Assembly (NCBI GenBank): GCA_027619655.1
Contig: JAQCHR010000007.1
Span: 1-22,536 of the forward strand
Origin: Pseudomonadota bacterium
Lineage (GTDB): Bacteria; Pseudomonadota; Alphaproteobacteria; UBA8366; GCA-2717185
Reading direction: 5' to 3'
Length of the DNA stretch: 22,536 nt
This document shows positions 15,294 to 22,536 of the stretch, one piece after another; position 1 is the first letter of the stretch, and every line of letters begins with the position of its first letter. Made by a program: the position numbers and the translations under genes. A model generated the notes under the pieces. That model ran no database searches. It saw only the letters and a list, made by a program, of their open reading frames with translations, and was not told the origin of the DNA.

Positions 15294-16442
15294 TTGCGCC
15301 GCACCATCATCGTCCTCGGCGTCGGGCAGACGCTGACCTGGGCCTCCAGCTATTACCTCGTCGCCATACTCGCGGTGCCGATCGCGCGGGATATCGGTTT
15401 TGCCAGCAACTGGGTCTTCGGGGCGTTTTCGGCAGCGCTGCTGATTTCCGCCGTGCTGGGCCCGCGCATCGGGCGGACCATCGACAGTTTCGGCGGGCGC
15501 GGCGTGCTGTCATCCGCCAACCTGGTCATCGCGGTGGGGCTGGTGGTGCTGGCCATGGCGCAGTCGGTGGTCATGGTCTGGGCCGCCTGGCTGATCCTTG
15601 GCGTCGGCATGGGGCTGGGCCTGTACGATGCGGCCTTCGCGGCACTGGGCCGGATCTATGGCGACAAGGCGCGCCGGGCGATCACCGGGATCACCCTGAT
15701 CGCCGGATTCGCCAGCACGGTCGGCTGGCCGCTGACACAGTGGGGCCTGGATACCATCGGCTGGCGCGAGACCTGCCTCGTCTGGGCGGCGGCGAATGTC
15801 CTGATCGGCTTCCCCATGAGCCGCTTCCTTATTCCGAAAACCGAAGCCGCGCCGCCGCCCGCCGATGGCAGCAAGCCGGTGAAGCCGCATATCCCGATGG
15901 ACCGGTCGATGTGGTTGCTGGGCTTCGCTTTCGCTTCCGCGTGGATCGTCACGGCGGCGATGGCGGTGCACCTGCCGCGCATGCTGGAAACGGCCGGCGC
16001 GACCACGGCGCAGGCCATCGCGGCGGGAGCGATGATCGGCCCGGCGCAGGTGGCGGCGCGGCTGCTGGAGGCGGGCTTCCTTAGCAAGTTCCACGCGCTG
16101 GTCACCGCACGGCTGGCGGCGGCGGCGCATCCGGTGGGCGTGGGGCTGCTGTTCCTGCTCGGCGGCGCTTTTCCCTATGGCTTCGCCGTGCTGCATGGCG
16201 CCGGTAACGGCATCCTGACGATTGCGCGCGGCACGGTGCCGCTCTCGGTCTTCGGCCCGGAAAACTACGGCTACCGGCTGGGCCTGCTGGGCGCCCCGGC
16301 GCGGATCGGCCAGGCCGGCGCGCCGCTGCTGTTCGGTTTCCTGATCGACGAAATCGGCACCGGCGCGCTCTATGTCTCGTCCGGTCTCAGCCTCGCGGCA
16401 CTGGCGGCCTTCTGCATATTGCGGGCGGGCAAGGGCACGTGA
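15294..16442 (+). CDS. MFS transporter
   Basis: This 382-residue major facilitator protein has about 11-12 hydrophobic helices along its length, starting with RRTIIVLGVGQTLTWASSYYLV. A GPRIGRTIDSFGGRG loop between helices 2 and 3 corresponds to the MFS signature, and a central loop near residue 190 is Pro/Lys-rich (EAAPPPADGSKPVKPH). The start is a TTG one base after the Rieske TGA; no independent ribosome site is seen, so translation is probably coupled. By position it should import the oxygenase substrate or export a product. The C-terminus appears complete. Confidence 0.9.
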   Translation: MRRTIIVLGVGQTLTWASSYYLVAILAVPIARDIGFASNWVFGAFSAALLISAVLGPRIGRTIDSFGGRGVLSSANLVIAVGLVVLAMAQSVVMVWAAWLILGVGMGLGLYDAAFAALGRIYGDKARRAITGITLIAGFASTVGWPLTQWGLDTIGWRETCLVWAAANVLIGFPMSRFLIPKTEAAPPPADGSKPVKPHIPMDRSMWLLGFAFASAWIVTAAMAVHLPRMLETAGATTAQAIAAGAMIGPAQVAARLLEAGFLSKFHALVTARLAAAAHPVGVGLLFLLGGAFPYGFAVLHGAGNGILTIARGTVPLSVFGPENYGYRLGLLGAPARIGQAGAPLLFGFLIDEIGTGALYVSSGLSLAALAAFCILRAGKGT

Positions 16443-16514
16443 TTACGGCGCGGGCGTCCCGGACGCCGTCGCTCACGACTCGCCGGTGCTCTTCTTCCAG
16501 ATGCGGTGGCGCTG

Positions 16515-16530
16515 CGCCGCCCTGGCGGCG
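16515..16530. terminator. weak hairpin between convergent reading frames
   Basis: CGCCGCC-CT-GGCGGCG is a perfect GC stem with no T-run on either side. It is a possible remnant terminator only. Confidence 0.2.
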
Positions 16531-16535
16531 GTGCC

Positions 16536-16697
16536 TTAGCGCAGGGTGGAGGCGATGGTGTCGCCGCGCGACGTCGGCACGCCGAAATCGGTCAGCGCCC
16601 CGGCGCCGCAGGCGTCCCGGGAAATCCACAGGTCGCGCAACCAGGTGAAATAGGGGGCATTGGCGCCCGAAACGATCAGCGACGGTTTGCGGGTCAA
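16536..16697 (-). pseudogene. short 5' gene fragment, possibly of a glycosyltransferase
   Basis: A 53-codon frame starts at TTG (16697), with AGGA about 10 nt upstream. It opens TRKPSLIVSGANAPYFTWLRDLWISR, which is reminiscent of the first strand and helix of nucleotide-sugar glycosyltransferases (hydrophobic strand, then Y-x-x-L-x-x-L). The rest (about 28-53) has no recognisable motif before the stop. It is far too short for a working enzyme, so if real it is a truncated remnant. Identification is weak and based on the first 25 residues. Confidence 0.3.
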
Positions 16698-16824
16698 TCG
16701 GAAAGTGTCCTGCGGTCGGTCATGCGCCAAGCGTAAAGCACTTCGGCCACTATGGGAATCGCCGCCGGTTGCCCGGATTCGTTCGCTGCGGCATATTCTT
16801 GGCACAGCATCGGAAGGGCGCGCC

Positions 16825-17061
16825 ATGGTCAAGGTCAGCATCAGGAAGCAGGTGGAGGTCGATTACCGGGACATCCGTGCCGACGACCCGGACGATGCCT
16901 TCTTCATGCAGCTCTTCCCGAAGATCGCCCCCTTCACCATGACGGTGGAGCGCGGGATCGAGGCCCCCTACCAGCGATCGTCGTCCGGTACAGCGGGTCG
17001 TCACTGGCAAGGGCCTGGCCCCATTGCCAGCCGCCGCCATACAGGATCACGAAATAGCTGA
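16825..17061 (+). pseudogene. 5' fragment of a TylF-like (macrocin O-methyltransferase type) gene
   Basis: A 78-codon frame starts at an ATG with a strong GGAAGGG site upstream. Residues 1-49 look like a real N-terminus (DDPDDAFFMQLFPKIAPFTMTVERGIEAPY). The FTMT-x-ER-x(3)-LY-type segment resembles the region just before the SAM-binding core of TylF-type methyltransferases. After about residue 50 (16972) the frame becomes Ser/Arg/Gly-rich junk that is simply the antisense of the P-type ATPase gene. The SAM-binding domain (about 200 residues) is missing. The gene therefore appears cut off by a deletion or insertion junction near 16975. Confidence 0.5.
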
Positions 17062-19348
17062 AGAACCCGGCGGCGGCCTGGATCATGCCGATAATGCCAT
17101 AGCTCATCAGCAACAGGTTGCGTGACAAAAGGCGCTCGTGGCGCGGGCGCGGCTTCTTTTTCATCACGTCGGTTTCGGGCCGTTCCGCGCCGAGGCCCAG
17201 CGCCGGTAAGATATCGGTGCCGAGGTCGATGCACAGAATCAGCAACACCGTCAGCGGCAGCGGGATATCCAGCAGTACAAAGGCGATGAAGGGCAGGATT
17301 TCGGGAATATTGCTGGTCAGGATATAGGCGATGAACTTCTTGATATTGTCGAAGATTGTCCGCCCTTCCTCGATCGCGCTGACGATGGTTGCGAAATTGT
17401 CGTCCATCAGCACCATGTCGCTGGCTTCCTTGGCGACATCGGTGCCCATGCGGCCCATGGCGACGCCCATATCCGCATTCTTCAGCGCCGGCGCGTCGTT
17501 CACGCCGTCGCCCGTGACGGTGACGGTTTCGCCCAGCGCCTGGAAGGCCTGCACGACCTGCAGTTTCTGCGCCGGCGCGATGCGGGCAAAGATGATCTCG
17601 TCCCTGTCCCGCAGGGTTTCCGCCAGTTCCGCTTCACCGAGCGCCGCGAGTTCCTCGCCATGGATGACCGTGCCCGTCCCGGTTATCAGCCCGATCTGCC
17701 GCCCGATGGTTGCGGCGGTCAGGCCGTAATCGCCGGTGATCATCACCACCTTGATGCCGGCTTCGTGGCACCTGGCCATCGCTTCCGGCACTTCCGGCCG
17801 GGGCGGGTCGATCATGCCGGTGAGGCCGATGAAGATATAACCGTCCTGCGGCAGGTCGCTATCCGCCGCCGGGCGCCAGGCATAGGCCAGCCCCCGTTCG
17901 CCGCGCGCCGCCAGGGTCCGGTAATGGTCGATCACCGCATCACGCCGCTCTGTGCTCAGCGCCTCCGTCCGGTCGTCCCGCATGATGCGGTCGCACATGT
18001 CCAGCACCGCTTCCGGCGCGCCCTTCAGATAGGCGCGCGGCGTATCGTTCCCCGGCAGGCGATGGGTCGCGATCATGCAGCGCGCCGCGTAATTGAACGG
18101 TTGCTCGGCGATTTTCTCGGTTCGCAGGATGGCGTCCAGGTCGGCCACCTGCCGGACGTATTGCAGCAATGCGCCGTCGGTCGCATCGCCGGAAAACCCG
18201 TCTTCGGTCAGTTCGGCGGCATTGCACAGCGCCATGCATTGCAGGGCGGTGTCGCAGATCGGGTCGCCCGAAATGCCGGCTTCGTCCGCAGCGTATTCGC
18301 GGTCGCCCAGCACGACGGTGTTCACGCCCAGCCGGTTCTGCGTCAGCGTGCCGGTCTTGTCGGTGCAGATCACCGTCGTGCTGCCGAGGGTTTCGACGCT
18401 TTCCAGATTCTTGATCAGGGCGTTCTTCGCCGCCATGCGCTTGCTCGCCATAGTCAGCGACAGCGTGACCGTCGGCAGCAGCCCTTCGGGTACATTCGCG
18501 ACGATGATGCCGATGGCGAAAATCAGGCTGGCGATGGCGCCGTTGCCGATGGCGACGCTGACGATGAAGAACATCACGCCCAGCGCGATCGCGATTGCGC
18601 TGATTACCCGGATGAAATAGCCGAGCTCCCGGTGGATCGGCGTTTCGGTGGATTCGGTCGACTTGGTCAGCGCGACGATGCCGCCGATCTGGGTCGTCAT
18701 GCCCGTATTGCAGACGATGACATGGCCGTCGCCGATCTGCACCAGCGTGCCCGAAAACACCATGTTGCGGCTTTCCAGGATGTTGTCATGGCGGGCATCG
18801 GGGTCAAGCCGCTGCGGCTCGCTTTCCCCCGTCAGGCTGGCGCAGTCGACCTCCAGGTCGTTCGCGATGATGACGCGGCCATCCGCCGGGACGCGGTCGC
18901 CTTCATGCAACAGGATGACGTCGCCGGGCACCAGCATCGCCGCCGCCATCCGCTTCGGGTGCCCGTCGCGCAGCACGGTCACCATGGCGGGCAGCATCCG
19001 GCGGAAGCTGTCCATGATCCGCTCGCTCTGGTGTTCCTGGATATAGGTGAACACCGCGTTGAGCAGCACGACGCCCAGCAGGGCAATGGCGATATAAAGG
19101 TTCCCCGCGCCGGGATCGAGCCGCTCCGCTGCCATTGCCAGCGCGCCGCCGGCCAGCAGCAGCAGGGCAAAGAAATTCTTGAACTGCAGCAGGAACTTGA
19201 CGATTTCCGGAACCTGCTGCCGGACGGTCAGTTCGTTGGGGCCGTACTGCCGCAGCCGCTTCGCCGCCTCCGCCTCGCTCAACCCCGCGGCCGAACTGTC
19301 CAGCGCGTCATACAGTTCGGCGCGGGACAGGGTGTGAAATGCAGTCAT
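16934..19348 (-). CDS. P-type cation-transporting ATPase, C-terminally truncated
   Basis: An 804-residue P-type ATPase of the P2 (Ca/Na,K-like) group uses ATP to move cations across the inner membrane. Residues 1-40 form the cation-ATPase N domain. The actuator motif TGES is at 173-176, the membrane motif VANVPEGLLPTVT follows at about 290-302, phosphorylated D330 lies in DKTGTLT, and the hinge GDGVND is at 613-618. Membrane helices then follow to about 785 (FFSYFVILYGGGW). The family continues for about 90-120 more residues with three more helices. Here similarity stops after DDPLYRTT (about 790), and 14 unrelated residues precede the stop. The ATG at 19348 follows AAGGG by 5 nt and is preferred to 19366. 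It is likely inactive or altered because the last helices are missing. Confidence 0.85.
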   Translation of the reverse strand: MTAFHTLSRAELYDALDSSAAGLSEAEAAKRLRQYGPNELTVRQQVPEIVKFLLQFKNFFALLLLAGGALAMAAERLDPGAGNLYIAIALLGVVLLNAVFTYIQEHQSERIMDSFRRMLPAMVTVLRDGHPKRMAAAMLVPGDVILLHEGDRVPADGRVIIANDLEVDCASLTGESEPQRLDPDARHDNILESRNMVFSGTLVQIGDGHVIVCNTGMTTQIGGIVALTKSTESTETPIHRELGYFIRVISAIAIALGVMFFIVSVAIGNGAIASLIFAIGIIVANVPEGLLPTVTLSLTMASKRMAAKNALIKNLESVETLGSTTVICTDKTGTLTQNRLGVNTVVLGDREYAADEAGISGDPICDTALQCMALCNAAELTEDGFSGDATDGALLQYVRQVADLDAILRTEKIAEQPFNYAARCMIATHRLPGNDTPRAYLKGAPEAVLDMCDRIMRDDRTEALSTERRDAVIDHYRTLAARGERGLAYAWRPAADSDLPQDGYIFIGLTGMIDPPRPEVPEAMARCHEAGIKVVMITGDYGLTAATIGRQIGLITGTGTVIHGEELAALGEAELAETLRDRDEIIFARIAPAQKLQVVQAFQALGETVTVTGDGVNDAPALKNADMGVAMGRMGTDVAKEASDMVLMDDNFATIVSAIEEGRTIFDNIKKFIAYILTSNIPEILPFIAFVLLDIPLPLTVLLILCIDLGTDILPALGLGAERPETDVMKKKPRPRHERLLSRNLLLMSYGIIGMIQAAAGFFSYFVILYGGGWQWGQALASDDPLYRTTIAGRGPRSRAPPSW

Positions 19349-19465
19349 GGGAACCCTTGGACACACGGTCGGGTGCCAGTCGTAAAATTAACGGACCGAA
19401 CCGACTCATTACCGGAGGTTAAACGTATCCGGTTTCAGAAGGATGACGCCTTGATCTGTGACAAT

Positions 19466-20029
19466 TCAGGATAACGTCATCGGCGAGGCGCCGAGCAGCG
19501 TTGCCAGGATATCGCGTCCGCCTGCGTCCAGGCCGGAGAAATCGTTTTCCCAGCGGTCCGGAACGTCTTCCGGCAGGCGCCCGGGCGCCGCCACCGCGTT
19601 TTCGATGTCGGACAGGCGTTCGGTAATTCGCCGCTGCAGCAGCCCCTCGGCCAGGTTCAGGTGCTCGGTGTGGAAATAATCGTCGCACAGCGCGTAGAAG
19701 AACCGTACCCGGCCTGCATCCGCCGCCGCCAGCGCCGCCATCCCGGGCAGGTTGCCATAGGCTGACAGCCGCTCCCCCGCGTCACCGTGATAGACGACGG
19801 CGCCGGAAGAATCGCGCAGCGGCGCGGCAAGCGCCAGCATGGCCGACAGGTGCTGGTCGAACCGCGCCAGCAGGGCGACGGACTGCCCCGCATAGGCGAC
19901 GATCCGGTTGCCCGCATAGGTCTTGATCCGCAGGTAGACGCCGGCCTCGCACAGCTGATCGAAAATCAGCGGGTCCGCCGGAAACAGCCCCGGCCCGATC
20001 GGGCCCTGCCAGGTCAGGGTGACGCTCAC
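19466..20029 (-). CDS. GIY-YIG-like domain protein
   Basis: A 187-residue protein starts at GTG (20029), which overlaps the stop of the upstream methyltransferase gene by 4 bp (GTGA), indicating coupled translation. Residues 29-61 carry a GIY-YIG pattern: G30-V-Y32, then Y46-A-G48-Q, R56 and H60 (AYAGQSVALLARFDQHL). E128 in HLNLAEGLLQRR fits the metal-binding Glu. The spacing between the two Tyr motifs is slightly longer than usual. Families with this fold are nucleases in repair, restriction or mobile elements, but many bacterial versions are uncharacterised. It is cytosolic, with no other domain. The pairing with a methyltransferase is notable. The family assignment is by motif only. Confidence 0.65.
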   Translation of the reverse strand: MSVTLTWQGPIGPGLFPADPLIFDQLCEAGVYLRIKTYAGNRIVAYAGQSVALLARFDQHLSAMLALAAPLRDSSGAVVYHGDAGERLSAYGNLPGMAALAAADAGRVRFFYALCDDYFHTEHLNLAEGLLQRRITERLSDIENAVAAPGRLPEDVPDRWENDFSGLDAGGRDILATLLGASPMTLS

Positions 20030-20841
20030 GGCAGGTCCGGGCGGCCGTCGGCGGGACCGCGATCCAGAACAATCAACGGGCAGCGTTCGCAAAGCGGGTA
20101 GCGCCCGCTGTCCAGGGTGGCGACGGAACCGAATCGCGGAACGGCAAGCGCCAGCAGCTGTGGCAGGCTCGGGAAGCTGTAGAGATGCGGGGAGCCGGCA
20201 TAGGCGTCGATCGTAGCAATCGACTCCGCGTGCCAGCCCGTTGCGCGGGCCAGCGCCGTGCGGTCGGGAAAGGCTTCATCGAACCGGGCCAGGATGTCGC
20301 GAACCGCGATATTGGGCGTGCGGCGGTCCGGCATGCGCGCCATGGCGACGCGCCATTTCAATGCGTGAAAGGATTCGATTTCGCCGTCGAAGGCCGCGTC
20401 GCGCACCTGCGCCAGGGTCTCGGTTCGCCCGGGCGTGCAGAATGTCCGGAACACCGCGCGGCCTCCCGGGGCGAGGACGCGGACCAGTTCATCCAGCAAC
20501 CCGGCGGTCTCGTCGGGCCAGGCGATGTTGCTCAGGATACCGTCGCCGATGGCGGCGCTCATGGCGCCGTCCGCGAAGGGCAGCGCCAGCCAGTTACCCA
20601 GGATGGCTCGCCGGCTCGCGGTATCGCCGGGCCATGTATTGCGGACCATGCCTTCCGATCCGTCCACCGCGACCTGCTGCCGCCCGATCCCGGCAAGTTC
20701 GGGCGTCACCCCGTACAGCATGACACGGCCATCCCGCGCCGCGATGGCCTTGCGGTATATCGCGGCGGTTTCCGCCGGCGGCCGCAGCGGCGGGCCCAGC
20801 CGGTTCCAGAACGCACTGTAATAATTCCAGTGGTCGCTCAT
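20026..20841 (-). CDS. class I SAM-dependent methyltransferase
   Basis: A 271-residue protein with a Rossmann-type methyltransferase core. GRVMLYGVTPELAGI (about 38-52) serves as motif I, in the LGVTPE variant rather than GxGxG. An acidic VAVDGSEGMV strand is motif II, WLALPFADGAMSAAIGDGIL is motif III/IV, and LLDELVRVLAPGGRAVFRTF is the post-motif. The C-terminal part (about 170-260) is specific to this subfamily; CERCPLIVLDR near the end holds two Cys. The substrate is unknown. A TATAAT element on the minus strand lies about 35 nt upstream. The start lacks a clear ribosome site, so the transcript may be nearly leaderless. The stop overlaps the GIY-YIG-like gene by 4 bp. Confidence 0.85.
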   Translation of the reverse strand: MSDHWNYYSAFWNRLGPPLRPPAETAAIYRKAIAARDGRVMLYGVTPELAGIGRQQVAVDGSEGMVRNTWPGDTASRRAILGNWLALPFADGAMSAAIGDGILSNIAWPDETAGLLDELVRVLAPGGRAVFRTFCTPGRTETLAQVRDAAFDGEIESFHALKWRVAMARMPDRRTPNIAVRDILARFDEAFPDRTALARATGWHAESIATIDAYAGSPHLYSFPSLPQLLALAVPRFGSVATLDSGRYPLCERCPLIVLDRGPADGRPDLP

Positions 20842-20876
20842 TTACAGCAGGCGGTCTTGATTGGCGATAAAATAGT

Positions 20877-20882
20877 ATTATA
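20877..20882 (-). promoter_or_regulatory. -10 element of the methyltransferase/GIY-YIG operon
   Basis: The minus strand reads TATAAT, 35 nt upstream of the methyltransferase start, in an AT-rich patch that stands out from its surroundings. No strong -35 hexamer is visible. Confidence 0.45.
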
Positions 20883-20938
20883 TTCCTTTTTTGCGCGACC
20901 GTTTTGGAAAGGCGGCGTATGACAGGTATCGGACAGGA

Positions 20939-20968
20939 ATGTTAATCGATGCTAACCGATGTTAAGCG
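20939..20968. repeat. three tandem 10-bp direct repeats in a divergent promoter region
   Basis: ATGTTAATCG, ATGCTAACCG and ATGTTAAGCG follow each other without gaps (consensus ATGYTAANCG). The 10-bp period places the sites on one face of the helix, as for a cooperatively binding regulator. They lie between the methyltransferase -10 element and the ligase -10 element, about 55-85 bp before the expected ligase transcription start. Confidence 0.55.
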
Positions 20969-21010
20969 GCAAACAAATTTTTTGGCGACGAATACCCGTA
21001 TCCGGCAATG

Positions 21011-21016
21011 TATAAC
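21011..21016 (+). promoter_or_regulatory. candidate -10 element of the ligase gene
   Basis: TATAAC lies 18 nt before the ligase ATG, with no -35 match at the normal distance. Together with the 10-bp repeats upstream, this fits an activator-dependent promoter. The resulting leader would be very short. Confidence 0.35.
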
Positions 21017-21034
21017 GGGAAAGCAGACCAACAC

Positions 21035-22536
21035 ATGAATCAGCCGGATCCGGCCGCTGCCGCACCGGGCGCCGCGGTCCGCCCGCCATCGACCGCCGAT
21101 TATATCGCCTTTCACGCGGCGCAGCGGCCCGATGCGATTGCCGTGATCGATGGGGCGCGGCGGGTCACCTGGGACCGGTTCCACAACGACCTGCGCCGGG
21201 TGACCCATGCGCTGCGCGGGTTCGGCCTGGCGCCGGGCCGGTTCGCCGCCGTCGAATGGGCCACGCTTTATGCGCACTGGCTCCTGCTGCTGGGCTTCGA
21301 GAATCTGGGCGTGGCGACGACAACCTACATGCCGGGAAACTGGCAGCGCGAACCCCTGCTGGACCTGATGGATCTGGTGATCTGTACGCCGGACAAGGTG
21401 CCGGAGGGCGATTTCCGGGTTCACCGGTTGACGCGGGAATGGCTGGCGGCGGTCCTCGGCGACGGTCCGCCCGACGACGCCGCGCCGGTTGCGCGGCCGC
21501 CCGATGCCCCCAACCATGTCATCAAGGGGTCGGGAACGACCGGCAGCACCAAGCTGATGATCCGCACCAATGCCGCCAATGAATTCCTGACCGCGCAGCT
21601 GGCCCTGAATGCCGGGTTCACGCGGGAATCGCGCTACCTGCTGACCCTGGGATTCGGCATCTCCTTTGTCTACCGCTATGCCCTCGTCTGCCTGCGGTTC
21701 GGCGGCACCTGCATTTCCGATCCGGCCATCGGGCTGGCGGCGGCCATCGCGAAACACGCGCCGACCCATATGTCGCTGCTGCCCATGGCCCTGCACGAAC
21801 TGCTGAACAGCCTGCCGGCGGATTTCGTGCGGCCGCCGCGCCTGACCGTCAACCTGGAAGGCGCGCCGGTGCCCGGCGCGGTGCAGGCGCGCGCGCTGGC
21901 CGGTTTCGCGACGGAACTGATCGAAGGCTACGCCATGAACGAAACTGGCCGGGTCTGCACCATGGATACCGACGGGGTCGGCACGGTCTGGCCCGGCGTG
22001 GAAGTGGAGGTCGTCGACGACGAAGACCGGCCAATGATCGGTGCGCAGGGACGGGTCCGGATCAGAAGCGGCGGCTGCGTGACGGGCTACCTGAACGATC
22101 CGGAAGCCACGGCGCGGATGTTCCGGGACGGCTGGTTCTATCCGGGCGATCTGGGCGTGATGCTCGGCCCGCGGGTGCTGAAACTCGCCGGCCGGGCCGA
22201 TGACATGGTCAACATCCGCGGCTTCAAGCTGATGCCCTATGCGGTGGAGGCGACGCTGGCGGCGAAGCTGCCGGTCGCCGAGGCGTGTTTTTCCACCGTC
22301 AAGGATGCGGCGGGGGTCACCCATGCCTGCGTCGCGCTGGTGCCGAACCCCGGCTTTGATATGGCGGCGGCGTCCGCCTGCATCGCCGGCCTGTTGCCGG
22401 CATCCTTCGGCGCTTGCCATATCGCCACCCTGGATGCGTTGCCCCGGACGCCAAGCCGGAAAATACGCCGCGCGGCGCTGGCGGTTTCGCTGGCGGCGGT
22501 ACCTCAGGGAAAACGGCGTGGCGGGGTTCTGAGGGG
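21035..22536 (+). CDS. AMP-dependent synthetase/ligase (ANL superfamily), partial at window end
   Basis: The frame is open from the ATG at 21035 to the window edge (500 codons, no stop seen). It belongs to the ANL superfamily, which activates a carboxylate as an acyl-adenylate and usually passes it to CoA or a carrier protein. Core motifs are present: a P-loop variant GSGTTGSTK ending at K173, YAMNETG in place of YGxTE, FYPGDLG (A7), GRADDMVNIRGFK (A8) and PRTPSRKIRR with catalytic K476 (A10). About 22 codons remain after that, and the last ones (VPQGKRRGGVL) look unnatural. The +1 frame reads YLRENGVAGF then stop at 22532, so a one-base insertion near 22500 is possible. The ribosome site is weak. 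It is divergent from the methyltransferase/GIY-YIG pair. Confidence 0.88.
   Translation, partial: MNQPDPAAAAPGAAVRPPSTADYIAFHAAQRPDAIAVIDGARRVTWDRFHNDLRRVTHALRGFGLAPGRFAAVEWATLYAHWLLLLGFENLGVATTTYMPGNWQREPLLDLMDLVICTPDKVPEGDFRVHRLTREWLAAVLGDGPPDDAAPVARPPDAPNHVIKGSGTTGSTKLMIRTNAANEFLTAQLALNAGFTRESRYLLTLGFGISFVYRYALVCLRFGGTCISDPAIGLAAAIAKHAPTHMSLLPMALHELLNSLPADFVRPPRLTVNLEGAPVPGAVQARALAGFATELIEGYAMNETGRVCTMDTDGVGTVWPGVEVEVVDDEDRPMIGAQGRVRIRSGGCVTGYLNDPEATARMFRDGWFYPGDLGVMLGPRVLKLAGRADDMVNIRGFKLMPYAVEATLAAKLPVAEACFSTVKDAAGVTHACVALVPNPGFDMAAASACIAGLLPASFGACHIATLDALPRTPSRKIRRAALAVSLAAVPQGKRRGGVLR

Larger units (their letters stand above)
16443..16824. other. scar region between the MFS gene and the methyltransferase fragment
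   Basis: There is no intact gene in this stretch. It holds a short minus-strand fragment (16536-16697), a small GC hairpin just beyond that fragment, and the upstream region of the plus-strand fragment starting at 16825. It reads as debris of a lost divergent gene pair. Confidence 0.45.

Noticed and set aside
13904..15310. 468-codon minus-strand frame opposite the second Rieske gene
   Set aside because: Antisense of a complete oxygenase with all ligands; no coding signature of its own.
17660..19474. 604-codon plus-strand frame opposite the P-type ATPase
   Set aside because: Full overlap with a motif-rich ATPase; His/Asp/Arg-rich shadow composition and no family signature.
20942..20965. CtrA-type site (TTAA-N7-TTAA)
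   Set aside because: TTAA quartets are 20 bp apart start to start, not 11; the 10-bp direct repeat explains the pattern better.
20942..22420. 492-codon minus-strand frame opposite the ligase
   Set aside because: The plus strand encodes all ANL motifs in one uninterrupted frame; this frame has none.
1..22536. CRISPR array, tRNA, rRNA, insertion sequence or phage attachment site
   Set aside because: No regularly spaced repeats, no cloverleaf-like or rRNA-like stretch and no transposase or integrase motif seen on either strand.

Overview
The window is about 22.5 kb of GC-rich DNA (roughly 60-65 % GC by eye) with tightly packed genes on both strands. It has no rRNA, no tRNA, no CRISPR array and no recognisable transposase. 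The gene types suggest an environmental, aerobic to microaerobic alphaproteobacterium, plausibly of the Rhodospirillales: a DUF6165 protein, Rieske oxygenases, TauD/TfdA dioxygenases, a PEP-CTERM exoprotein, a consensus FNR/FixK box and occasional TTG starts. This placement is inference from gene content only.

Region 1 (1-3600). A membrane-anchored class III nucleotide cyclase carries a built-in 2Fe-2S ferredoxin domain. It is followed by a divergent pair, a DUF6165 protein (-) and a Rieske non-haem-iron oxygenase (+). A REP-like, hairpin-rich spacer closes the region.

Region 2 (3600-7260, all minus strand). In order of transcription: a universal stress protein behind a perfect FNR/FixK-type box, then two tandem paralogues of a 356-358 residue cytosolic family that I do not recognise. 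The paralogues are about 56 % identical by hand count, without gaps over about 324 positions. This is the best candidate here for an undescribed system, possibly linked to low oxygen or stress.

Region 3 (7260-16442) is catabolic or accessory. It holds two divergent Fe(II)/2-oxoglutarate dioxygenases, a small membrane protein, an SMP-30/gluconolactonase-family hydrolase, a PEP-CTERM exoprotein with a nested-stem terminator, a DinB-family gene broken by an amber codon at a conserved Trp, a VOC protein, an Ldh2-type dehydrogenase, and a second Rieske oxygenase followed one base later by an MFS transporter. Oxygenases, hydrolase, dehydrogenase and transporter would fit uptake and breakdown of aromatic or sulfonated/ether-type organics, but no substrate can be assigned.

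Region 4 (16443-19348) is a rearrangement scar. It contains a short glycosyltransferase-like 5' fragment (-), a 5' fragment resembling TylF-type methyltransferases (+), and a P-type cation ATPase (-). The last two meet head-on, and both lose family resemblance at the same point near 16975.

Region 5 (19466-22536). A SAM-methyltransferase gene overlaps a GIY-YIG-like gene by 4 bp (-), and an AMP-dependent ligase (+) is transcribed divergently. The shared intergenic region has -10 elements in both directions and three 10-bp direct repeats. The ligase runs off the window end and may carry a frameshift in its last codons.
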